From JAVBOJ01 sp031550755 (GTDB taxonomy: Bacteria > Bacillota > Clostridia > Oscillospirales > UBA929), in contig JAVBOJ010000078.1 in NCBI GenBank assembly GCA_031550755.1, forward strand, positions 1-5,283: a stretch of DNA of 5,283 nucleotides, written 5' to 3'. Positions 1 to 5,283 of this stretch are shown here, in pieces (positions within the stretch are counted from its first letter, which is position 1; each line of letters starts with the position of its first letter). Both the position numbers and the translations under genes were made by a program. The notes beneath the pieces are model-generated. The model searched no databases and was not told the DNA's origin. It worked only from the letters and a program-made list of their open reading frames with translations.

Positions 1-37
1 CGCTTCTTGAATCCCTGCACTATAATTGGACGGAGGA

Positions 38-180
38 GTTCCTTTCTTTGGCCGGGGCAAAGAAAGGAACCAAAGAAACCCCGTCAGGGGGCTCTATCCG
101 CCCCCTGAACCCCCGGTACTTTTCCTTGAATGCCGGCCCCCGTTTCGGTCTGCGACCCTACGGGTCTCGCCGAAACGGGG
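38..180. repeat. Cluster of three strong inverted repeats (candidate repetitive intergenic element)
   Basis: Three near-perfect hairpins follow one another in the gene-free region upstream of the PMT gene. Hairpin 1 has 13-bp perfect arms (38-50, GTTCCTTTCTTTG, and 58-70) with a 7-nt loop; a partial copy of its right arm (CAAAGAAA) follows at 71-78. Hairpin 2 has 9-bp perfect arms (84-92, TCAGGGGGC, and 100-108) with loop TCTATCC. Hairpin 3 has 11-bp perfect arms (138-148, CCCCGTTTCGG, and 170-180) and an inner 5-bp stem GACCC/GGGTC (154-158/162-166) with a 3-nt loop. None is directly followed by a T-run on either strand, so they do not look like ordinary intrinsic terminators. Dense stacking of palindromes with no coding potential resembles dispersed extragenic palindromic elements of clostridia, but copy number cannot be judged from one window. 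A structured 5' leader of the PMT operon is the alternative. Confidence 0.6.
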
Positions 181-210
181 AGGGAATATCGGCTCATCGC
201 CCCGCGTCCC

Positions 211-238
211 TATCTGTTATCTGATATCTGTTATCTGA
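211..238. repeat. Four-copy 7-bp tandem repeat (TATCTGT/TATCTGA)
   Basis: Four heptamers run head to tail as TATCTGT, TATCTGA, TATCTGT, TATCTGA, which is also two perfect copies of a 14-mer. The array ends four bases before the PMT ribosome binding site at 242. It is AT-rich against GC-rich surroundings and lies in the expected 5' untranslated region. It could be a slippage-prone simple repeat, or keep the ribosome binding site unstructured. A protein-binding role is possible but unsupported. Confidence 0.75.
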
Positions 239-241
239 CTT

Positions 242-247
242 GGAGGT
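242..247 (+). promoter_or_regulatory. Ribosome binding site of the PMT glycosyltransferase gene
   Basis: GGAGGT lies eight bases before the ATG at 256, ideal spacing for a Bacillota gene. It settles the start. The frame is open back to an ATG at 130, but that start has no ribosome binding site and its 42 extra codons would run through hairpin 3 and the heptamer repeat, giving a peptide with no membrane or family character. Confidence 0.85.
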
Positions 248-255
248 GCCGCCCT

Positions 256-2172
256 ATGGACATGTGGACGCAGTTTTTGGACGCCGTGAAAAAGTTTGAC
301 TGGGCGCATTTCAATTATTTTATCCTGCTTTGGCCGGCGGCGCTGGGGGTGTTTCTGATCTTCTTTTTCCGCGCCTACCGGAGGGACATCCGTCCCAAGG
401 CCGGGACACTGGAATGGATTCACTGGGAGGACAAGCCCCCCTTTACGCTGGAGGGCCGCCGCGGTCAGTTCAAACGGCGCGACATCTTCCCCATGCTGCT
501 CATCACGGCGCTCTACGCCCTCGTGGCGTTTTGGAACATTGGCGACGACGTCGCGCCGCAGTCCTTTTGGAAGGCCACCCGCGAAGAGCCGACGGTCACC
601 GTCGATTTGGGAACATACGAGGTCATCGACACGGCGTTTTACTACTCCGGTCTGGGGCACGGCAATTATACCCTGTCTTTTTCCGAGGACGGGGAAATCT
701 GGCGCGACCAGCCCGGCATGACCCAGCCCTATTCGGATACGTTTAAATGGCGGTACGCCGCGCTGGAGAGCGAAAAGGGCCTGACCCGCTATGTGCGGAT
801 CACCGCCCAAAACCCGCCGATGGAGCTGGGCGAGCTGGTGCTGGTGGGGCTGCGCGACGGGGAGCGAAAGGCTCTGTCGTACGAGCTTTTTTCTGATCTC
901 GACGGCGCGCAGGCCCTGTTTGACGAACAGGGCATTATCCCCAACCGCCCGACCTATTTAAACAGCATGATCTTTGATGAAATATACCATGGATACACCG
1001 CCTATCAGCACCTGCACGAGATCTATCCCTACGAAACCACCCATCCGCCGCTGGGCAAGCTGCTGCTCGCCGTAGGCGTTGAAGCCTTCGGCATGACGCC
1101 GTACGGCTGGCGGTTTATGGGCATCCTGTTCGGGGTGCTGATGGTGCCGCTGATGTATCTGCTGATCAAAAATTTGTTCGGCAAGACCCGCGTCGCCGTC
1201 TGCGGCACCCTGCTTTTCGCCTTCGACTTTATGCATTTCGCACAAACACGTATCGCCACAATCGATACCTACGGCGTGTTTTTTACCATCCTGATGATCT
1301 TTTTCATGTACCGCGTCATCACCGCCGGGTATGAAACGCCCATGAAGTCGCTCGTCCTGCCGACGCTGGGCGCGGGGCTGGCCTTCGGGCTGGGCGCCTC
1401 CTCCAAATGGACGGGGTTTTACGCCTTCCTCGGCATCTTCGCGCTGGCGCTCGTGTATCTCTATTTGCGCGGGCGGCACTACGGCCAGCAGGGGCGCGCC
1501 GACGAACACCGCGTATTTATGTGGAAATACATTCCGTTTTGCGTTATATGCTTCGCGGTAATACCCGCGATTATTTATACGTTGAGTTATATTCCCTACG
1601 CCCAGACAAACGGCGGGCTGACGCTGGAAAACCTGTTTGACAACATGTGGAACAACTCCAACGCCATGCTGCGGTACCACTCGGGCGTCACCGACGGGCA
1701 TCCGTACGAGGCGCGGTGGTTTTTGTGGCTAATCGACGCCCGGCCCATCCTGTTTTACGCCGACTGGCAGACCGGCACCCGGTCGTCCATCGCGTCGTTT
1801 ACCAGTCCGCTGATCGCCTGGGGCGGTCTGGCCGCCATCGTCTCCTGCTCGTTCGCGCTGTTCCGCCGGAAAAGCCGCGAGGCGCTGTTCATTTTGATCG
1901 GATACGCCGCCAACCTGTTGCCGTGGCTGTTTATTTCCCGCATCACCTTCGCCTATCACTACTTCCCGTCGGTCATTTTCCTGACGCTGGCGCTGTGCTA
2001 TGTCATGAACGCCATCTTCGACCGCGGCTGGCGGCACCGGTTCTGGTGCTACGCCCTGACCGCCATCGGAATCCTCCTGTTTATCCTGTTTATTCCGCCG
2101 CTGTCGGGCTACACCGTCTCCAACGAATACTACCGCTGGGTGACCGGCTGGTTCCCGTCGTGGACGTTTTAG
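256..2172 (+). CDS. PMT-family (GT39-like) membrane glycosyltransferase with inserted discoidin-like domain
   Basis: The 638-residue multi-pass membrane protein is a GT-C enzyme of the protein O-mannosyltransferase/phospholipid carrier-dependent glycosyltransferase type. Such enzymes move a sugar from a polyprenyl-phosphate carrier to an acceptor on the outer face of the membrane. The signature is clear: FDEIYHG with acidic pair D241/E242 in an outer loop, then HPPLGK at 263-268, followed by regularly spaced hydrophobic segments to the C-terminus. Two helices precede this (about 19-38 and 75-95), joined by an Arg/Lys-rich, presumably cytoplasmic loop. Residues about 105-198 form a soluble beta-rich stretch (VDLG at 116-119, SFSEDGEIW at 141-149, RYVRIT at 178-183, ELVLVG at 193-198) typical of discoidin/F5-8C carbohydrate-binding folds. 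By charge it lies outside together with the catalytic loop. The glycosidase-like gene starts eight bases after the stop. Family assignment is secure; the donor sugar and acceptor are unknown, and mannose on protein is only the family default. Confidence 0.9.
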   Translation: MDMWTQFLDAVKKFDWAHFNYFILLWPAALGVFLIFFFRAYRRDIRPKAGTLEWIHWEDKPPFTLEGRRGQFKRRDIFPMLLITALYALVAFWNIGDDVAPQSFWKATREEPTVTVDLGTYEVIDTAFYYSGLGHGNYTLSFSEDGEIWRDQPGMTQPYSDTFKWRYAALESEKGLTRYVRITAQNPPMELGELVLVGLRDGERKALSYELFSDLDGAQALFDEQGIIPNRPTYLNSMIFDEIYHGYTAYQHLHEIYPYETTHPPLGKLLLAVGVEAFGMTPYGWRFMGILFGVLMVPLMYLLIKNLFGKTRVAVCGTLLFAFDFMHFAQTRIATIDTYGVFFTILMIFFMYRVITAGYETPMKSLVLPTLGAGLAFGLGASSKWTGFYAFLGIFALALVYLYLRGRHYGQQGRADEHRVFMWKYIPFCVICFAVIPAIIYTLSYIPYAQTNGGLTLENLFDNMWNNSNAMLRYHSGVTDGHPYEARWFLWLIDARPILFYADWQTGTRSSIASFTSPLIAWGGLAAIVSCSFALFRRKSREALFILIGYAANLLPWLFISRITFAYHYFPSVIFLTLALCYVMNAIFDRGWRHRFWCYALTAIGILLFILFIPPLSGYTVSNEYYRWVTGWFPSWTF

Positions 2173-2176
2173 AGGG
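2171..2176 (+). promoter_or_regulatory. Weak ribosome binding site overlapping the PMT stop codon
   Basis: AGAGGG, containing GAGG, overlaps the TAG stop of the PMT gene (2170-2172) and sits four bases before the ATG at 2181. The match is partial and the spacing short, so translation of the second gene probably depends on ribosomes finishing the first one (translational coupling). No other good start lies nearby. Confidence 0.55.
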
Positions 2177-2180
2177 CGCT

Positions 2181-4004
2181 ATGCAAAACAAACAGTTTTC
2201 CCTCCGGGTGGAGGACAGTCGCGTCTTGGCGCTCTCGCACCCGGGTGATCCCTGCGGCATGAACTGGGTTGAGGGCGCAACCCCTTGGGGGACATGTGTT
2301 TTGCCCGAAGGCGTCACGGCGGAGGTCGAGCGGTGCTTTACCCCGGAAGGAAACCTTTCGGAGAAATATGTATTCACAAACGCTACGGATTTTGATGTTT
2401 TTATCCCCCGGGGTGGCCTCGGCATCTATACCCCGTTCAACGACAACTATCAGGACGCCGCCACCTGCATGACCCGGCGCTGCCACGCCCATTTGTGGTG
2501 CGGCGGCGGGACGTCGTACGTCTGCGCTCTGCGCATGAACGGCGAGGGGCCGCATCTGGGGCTGGTGCTGCGCGAGGGTTCACTGGACGCCTACAGCGTC
2601 GAGCGGGACGATCAGCCGCCGCACGCCAGCAACGACCGGGGGGATTTTATCCTGCATCCGGCCGCCGCGCACCTGCTGCCCGGCGAGCGTCTGACGGTGC
2701 GCTGGGAGCTGTTTTGGCACAACGGTATGGACGATTTTTACGAAACGCTGGCGGGGCTTCCGTCCTGCCATCGGATTGAGAGCGATTTTTACACCTACTT
2801 TTCCGGCGAGGAGATCACCGTCACGGTGGACGGAAAACCCGAAACCCTGCCGGCGCTACCGCCGGGGGAGCATTGCGTTACGCGGGGCGATACGTGGGCG
2901 CGGCTGTTCGTGGCCGAGCCGCTGGCAGCGCTCACCCGCAAGCGCTGCCGGTACATCGCCGAGCGCCAGCAGTTTTCCCGGGAAGGGAGCCGGCTGGACG
3001 GGGCGTATCTGGCCTATGACGCCGAAACGGGGACGCCGGTGTACGACCATGCCCGCGACGACATAAACGGCGGGCGGGAGCGCGTCGCCATGGGCATCCT
3101 GGTCGCCAAGCACTTGCAGGACAGCGACGACGCGGGTTTGCGCGCCAGTCTGCGCCGTTACCGGGACTATATTTTGCGGGAGCTGTTCAATGCCGAAACC
3201 GGCGAGGTCTGCAATGACGTCGGGTATGACAACGGCTGGCGGCGAATTTACAACAACCCATGGTTCGCCGTGTTTTTCCTCGAGCTGTTCAAGCTCGACC
3301 GAAACCCCGACGACCTGTCGCACATGGCCGCCTGTCTGCTGGACTACTACCGCCACGGCGGCGAGCGGTTTTACGCCATCAACATCCCGGTGTCCGAGTC
3401 GCTGGCGCTGCTGCGTCAGGCCGGGCGGGACGATGCGGCGGATATTTTGCTGGGGCATTTCCGCGCCCAAGCGGAGTTTTTCATCCAAAGCGGGCGGGAT
3501 TATCCCGCGCACGAGGTCAAATATGAGCAGAGCATCGTCGCGCCGGCCTGTGTGTTTTTGTGTGAGCTGTGCGCCGTGACGGGCGAGGCGCGTTACCGCA
3601 TGGAGGCCAAAAAACAGCTGGACATCCTGTCGCTATTCAACGGACGCCAGCCCGACCACCGGCTGTATGAGGCGGCCATCCGTCACTGGGACGGCTACTG
3701 GTTCGGCAAAAACCGCCTGTTTGGAGACACCTTCCCGCACCATTGGAGCACCCTGACCGGCAACGCCTACTGGCGCTACGCCGAGATTGCGGGCGACGCG
3801 GCGTATTTGAAAAAAGCCGAGCACTCCTTCCGCAATACGCTGTCGCTGTTCAAGCCGGACGGCGGCGCGTCCTGCGCGGGGCTTTACCCCTTCCGCGTCA
3901 ACGACCGCCGGGGGGAGTACTATGATCCGCTGGCCAACGATCAGGACTGGGCGCTGTATCATATATTGAAATATATGGACAGAATGTCCGGACACCGTGT
4001 ATAA
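2181..4004 (+). CDS. Six-hairpin glycosidase-like protein, unassigned family
   Basis: The 607-residue protein has no signal peptide or membrane segment, so it should be cytoplasmic. The N-terminal part (about 1-235) is beta-rich, with PFNDNY at 85-90, RGDF at 153-156 and WELFWHNG at 175-182, in the manner of the beta-sandwich domains that precede the barrel in several alpha/alpha-barrel glycosidases. From about 235 to 607 it is helical with repeated paired helices, typical of a six-hairpin barrel. Conserved-looking polar motifs are DDINGGRER (D293, D294), HEVKYEQS (H444, E445, E449), HHWST (520-524) and NDQDW (586-590); the catalytic residues probably lie among these, but I cannot name them. 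It directly follows the PMT gene, suggesting a role on the same glycan, for example trimming or recycling oligosaccharides. The reading frame is open upstream to 1647 inside the PMT gene, but that part translates to an Arg/Pro-rich shadow with no start signal. A lyase of similar fold remains possible. Confidence 0.7.
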   Translation: MQNKQFSLRVEDSRVLALSHPGDPCGMNWVEGATPWGTCVLPEGVTAEVERCFTPEGNLSEKYVFTNATDFDVFIPRGGLGIYTPFNDNYQDAATCMTRRCHAHLWCGGGTSYVCALRMNGEGPHLGLVLREGSLDAYSVERDDQPPHASNDRGDFILHPAAAHLLPGERLTVRWELFWHNGMDDFYETLAGLPSCHRIESDFYTYFSGEEITVTVDGKPETLPALPPGEHCVTRGDTWARLFVAEPLAALTRKRCRYIAERQQFSREGSRLDGAYLAYDAETGTPVYDHARDDINGGRERVAMGILVAKHLQDSDDAGLRASLRRYRDYILRELFNAETGEVCNDVGYDNGWRRIYNNPWFAVFFLELFKLDRNPDDLSHMAACLLDYYRHGGERFYAINIPVSESLALLRQAGRDDAADILLGHFRAQAEFFIQSGRDYPAHEVKYEQSIVAPACVFLCELCAVTGEARYRMEAKKQLDILSLFNGRQPDHRLYEAAIRHWDGYWFGKNRLFGDTFPHHWSTLTGNAYWRYAEIAGDAAYLKKAEHSFRNTLSLFKPDGGASCAGLYPFRVNDRRGEYYDPLANDQDWALYHILKYMDRMSGHRV

Positions 4005-4005
4005 T
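3976..4005 (+). promoter_or_regulatory. Sigma-A-type promoter for the T-box/trpB2 transcript
   Basis: A perfect -10 box TATAAT (4000-4005) is preceded, after an 18-bp spacer, by TGGACA (3976-3981), a 5 of 6 match to TTGACA. The promoter lies within the last codons of the glycosidase-like gene, and its -10 box covers the TAA stop (4002-4004). Initiation would be expected near 4012, just upstream of the first bases that pair at the foot of T-box Stem I (about 4019), which independently supports the assignment. A short inverted repeat GGACA-GAA-TGTCC (3977-3989) overlaps the -35 box; it may be chance. Confidence 0.7.
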
Positions 4006-4011
4006 AAGGGT

Positions 4012-4254
4012 TGTAAAACCTTTGATGCGGAGAAGTACGCGTTTTGTTGTCCCGATGCAGAGAGCCGCGGGTGGTGTGATCGCGGCCGGGGCGGAGCGCC
4101 GAATGGACCGCGGAGGGCGGCCAATCACCGACGGGAACCCTACCCGTTATCCTGAAGGGCATGTATGCCGGTACATGAAAAGTGGGCGCATCGCGCCAAT
4201 TTGGGTGGCACCGCAGGAATATTCTCCTGTCCCGAGTCTGGGACAGGAGTTTTT
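4012..4254 (+). promoter_or_regulatory. Trp-specific T-box riboswitch
   Basis: T-box leaders bind a tRNA and read through a terminator only when that tRNA is uncharged. The landmarks appear in order. The foot of Stem I pairs CCTT (4019-4022) with GGAGG-type bases near 4113-4116, and GCGG (4027-4030) with CCGC (4108-4111). The specifier loop has AGTA (4034-4037) on its 5' side and GAATGGACC (4101-4109) on its 3' side, placing specifier TGG (Trp) at 4104-4106. Upper Stem I has AGAGA and a GCCGCG/CGCGGC helix (4064-4069/4081-4086). Next come ACGGG/CCCGT (4131-4135/4143-4147) with the conserved CCGTTAT, a CATGTA/TACATG hairpin (4160-4165/4172-4177) and Stem III GGCGC/GCGCC (4185-4197). In the antiterminator GGG and GCAGGA (4203-4205, 4213-4218) pair with TCCTGT and CCC (4225-4233) around the bulge TGGCACC (4206-4212). 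TGGC in the bulge fits a tRNA with discriminator G, as bacterial tRNA-Trp has. Confidence 0.95.
4224..4254 (+). terminator. Intrinsic terminator of the T-box leader
   Basis: A 10-bp perfect stem, CTCCTGTCCC (4224-4233) with GGGACAGGAG (4240-4249), closes a 6-nt loop GAGTCT and is followed directly by five T (4250-4254). Its left arm is the segment used by the antiterminator, so the two structures exclude each other: charged tRNA-Trp favours termination, uncharged tRNA-Trp favours readthrough into trpB2. It is also the only visible terminator downstream of the PMT-glycosidase pair. Confidence 0.95.
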
Positions 4255-4282
4255 GTATATTCCGCGGCCCCGGCACATTTTG

Positions 4283-4289
4283 AAAGGAG
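4283..4289 (+). promoter_or_regulatory. Ribosome binding site of trpB2
   Basis: AAAGGAG lies eight bases before the ATG at 4298, a strong, well-spaced site downstream of the T-box terminator. It fixes the start at MARIPHKLYL, the usual length for the N-terminus of this family. Confidence 0.85.
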
Positions 4290-4297
4290 CGCTGACC

Positions 4298-5283
4298 ATG
4301 GCACGCATTCCGCACAAGCTGTATTTAAACGAAGATCAATTGCCCAAGCAGTGGTACAATCTGCGCGCCGACATGCCGGAGCAGCCCGCCCCCATGCTCC
4401 ACCCGGGCACCGGGCGGCCCATCACGCCGGACGATCTTCTGCCGCTGTTTCCCGAGGTGTCCGCGCGGCAGGAGCTGGACGCCGCGACGCGGTATGTGGA
4501 CATCCCCGAGCCGGTGTGGGAGTATTACAAGAGCTTTCGTCCGTCGCCGCTGGTGCGGGCCTATGCGCTGGAAAAAGCGCTGGACACACCCGCGCATATT
4601 TACTACAAATTCGAGGGCAACAATACCTCGGGCAGCCACAAGCTCAATTCGGCGGCGGCGCAGGCGTATTTTGCCAAGGCGCAGGGGCTGAAGGCTCTGA
4701 CCACCGAGACCGGCGCGGGGCAATGGGGCACCGCCCTGTCCATGGCCTGCGCCTATTTCGGGCTGGAGCTCAAGGTCTTTATGGTCAAATCCTCTTATGA
4801 GCAGAAGCCGTACCGCAAGGCCGTCATGAGCACCTACGGCGCGGAGGTCATTCCCAGCCCGTCGGACAAAACCCGCGTCGGCCGCGAGATCCGGGCAAAA
4901 TTCCCCGGCACCGGCGGCAGTCTGGGCTGCGCCATTTCGGAGGCCATTGAGGCGGCGTCCGGCACGCCGGACACCCGCTATGTCTTGGGCTCCATGCTCA
5001 ATCAAGTCATGCTGCATCAGTCGGTCATCGGGCTGGAGAGCAAAATCGCCATGGAAATGCTGGGCGAATATCCCGATATTGTCATCGGTTGCGCCGGCGG
5101 CGGCTCCAACCTCGGCGGACTGATGGCGGCCTTTATGCAGGACAAATTCGCGGGCAAAAAGCACCCGTATTTTATCGCGGTGGAGCCGGCCTCCTGCCCC
5201 ACCATGACCCGTGGGCGCTACGCCTACGACTTCGGCGACACGGGGCATATCACCCCGCTGGTCAAGATGTACACCTGCGGCTG
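4298..5283 (+). CDS. trpB: Tryptophan synthase beta subunit, TrpB2 type (3' end outside window)
   Basis: The PLP enzyme condenses indole with L-serine to give L-tryptophan in the cytoplasm. The frame stays open from 4298 to the window end, giving 328 residues of an expected 430-455. The PLP-binding lysine is K115 in GSHKLNSA; the catalytic acid is E137 in ETGAGQWG (137-144), and the 22-residue spacing equals that of K87 and E109 in Salmonella TrpB. The PLP phosphate-binding loop is GCAGGGSN at 264-271. The N-terminal extension (PKQWYNL, IPEPVWEYY, RPSPLVRA) and QWG rather than QHG after ETGAG mark the TrpB2 branch, which generally lacks the usual contact surface for TrpA and is thought to use free indole or act without TrpA. 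The C-terminal segment that contacts the PLP ring nitrogen is missing only because the window ends. No trpA or other trp gene is visible, and a Trp-specific T-box lies upstream. Family certain; the TrpB2 subtype is recognised by memory of family sequences. Confidence 0.95.
   Translation, partial: MARIPHKLYLNEDQLPKQWYNLRADMPEQPAPMLHPGTGRPITPDDLLPLFPEVSARQELDAATRYVDIPEPVWEYYKSFRPSPLVRAYALEKALDTPAHIYYKFEGNNTSGSHKLNSAAAQAYFAKAQGLKALTTETGAGQWGTALSMACAYFGLELKVFMVKSSYEQKPYRKAVMSTYGAEVIPSPSDKTRVGREIRAKFPGTGGSLGCAISEAIEAASGTPDTRYVLGSMLNQVMLHQSVIGLESKIAMEMLGEYPDIVIGCAGGGSNLGGLMAAFMQDKFAGKKHPYFIAVEPASCPTMTRGRYAYDFGDTGHITPLVKMYTCG

Noticed and set aside
7..26. Possible promoter near the left edge (TTGAAT at 7-12, TATAAT at 21-26)
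   Set aside because: TATAAT is a perfect -10 box, but the two hexamers are only 8 bp apart and a correctly spaced -35 would fall at or beyond the window edge, where the visible bases do not match. It cannot be decided without upstream sequence.
84..123. Hairpin 2 followed by a TTTT stretch as an intrinsic terminator
   Set aside because: The T stretch begins more than 10 bases after the stem, too far for a standard intrinsic terminator.
26..238. Small reading frame of 70 codons through the hairpin region
   Set aside because: A GGAGG lies only after its ATG, the peptide is Pro/Arg/Gly-rich, and the region is explained by inverted repeats.
130..255. A 42-codon N-terminal extension of the PMT gene starting at ATG 130
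   Set aside because: It has no ribosome binding site and would translate hairpin 3 and the heptamer array. The ATG at 256 has an ideal GGAGGT at 242-247 and begins a sensible membrane protein.
958..1701. Long antisense reading frame of 247 codons within the PMT gene
   Set aside because: A shadow of a GC-rich gene: low-complexity His/Gln/Gly-rich peptide, no recognisable domain, no start signal, and the opposite strand carries clear PMT motifs.
1647..2180. In-frame upstream extension of the glycosidase-like gene, fully overlapping the PMT gene
   Set aside because: The peptide is rich in Arg, Pro and Val, as expected from an out-of-frame reading of GC-rich coding DNA, and lies within a secure coding sequence. 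The ATG at 2181 gives a normal start.
4325..5248. Antisense reading frame of 307 codons opposite trpB2
   Set aside because: The sense strand encodes unmistakable TrpB motifs throughout. The antisense peptide is Gly/Arg/His-rich and matches nothing I recognise.

Overview
The window looks like chromosomal DNA of a fairly GC-rich member of the Bacillota, most likely a Clostridia/Oscillospiraceae-type anaerobe. The reasons are a classical transcription-terminating T-box riboswitch, strong GGAGG-type ribosome binding sites and a TrpB2-type tryptophan synthase beta subunit. The taxon is an inference; no rRNA or other marker gene is present.

All genes are on the + strand. Positions 1-255 hold no gene. 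They contain a cluster of three strong hairpins (38-180), a four-copy heptamer tandem repeat (211-238) and the ribosome binding site of the first gene. Positions 256-2172 encode a multi-pass membrane glycosyltransferase of the PMT/GT39 type (protein O-mannosyltransferase-like, polyprenyl-phosphate-sugar dependent) with a discoidin-like beta domain inserted in its first outer loop. Eight bases later, 2181-4004 encodes a cytoplasmic six-hairpin (alpha/alpha-barrel) glycosidase-like protein of unassigned family. The two genes look co-transcribed and translationally coupled, suggesting a small module that builds and trims or recycles a surface glycan; the substrate cannot be read from the sequence.

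A new transcription unit begins at the end of the glycosidase gene. A sigma-A-like promoter lies in its last codons, with the -10 TATAAT overlapping the stop codon. It drives a leader (about 4012-4297) in which a complete T-box riboswitch can be read: Stem I with the AGTA/GAA specifier loop, a TGG (Trp) specifier, the conserved CCGTTAT element, Stem III, the TGGCACC bulge antiterminator and a competing intrinsic terminator. It controls a trpB2 gene (4298 to beyond the window end at 5283). Specifier, acceptor-pairing base and downstream gene all point to tRNA-Trp, so trpB2 should be expressed when charged tRNA-Trp is scarce.

The main points of interest are the unexplained PMT-glycosidase pair, the composite hairpin element in front of it, and the tight packing of the trpB2 promoter into the preceding coding sequence. 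No CRISPR array, tRNA/rRNA gene, insertion sequence or phage gene is visible.
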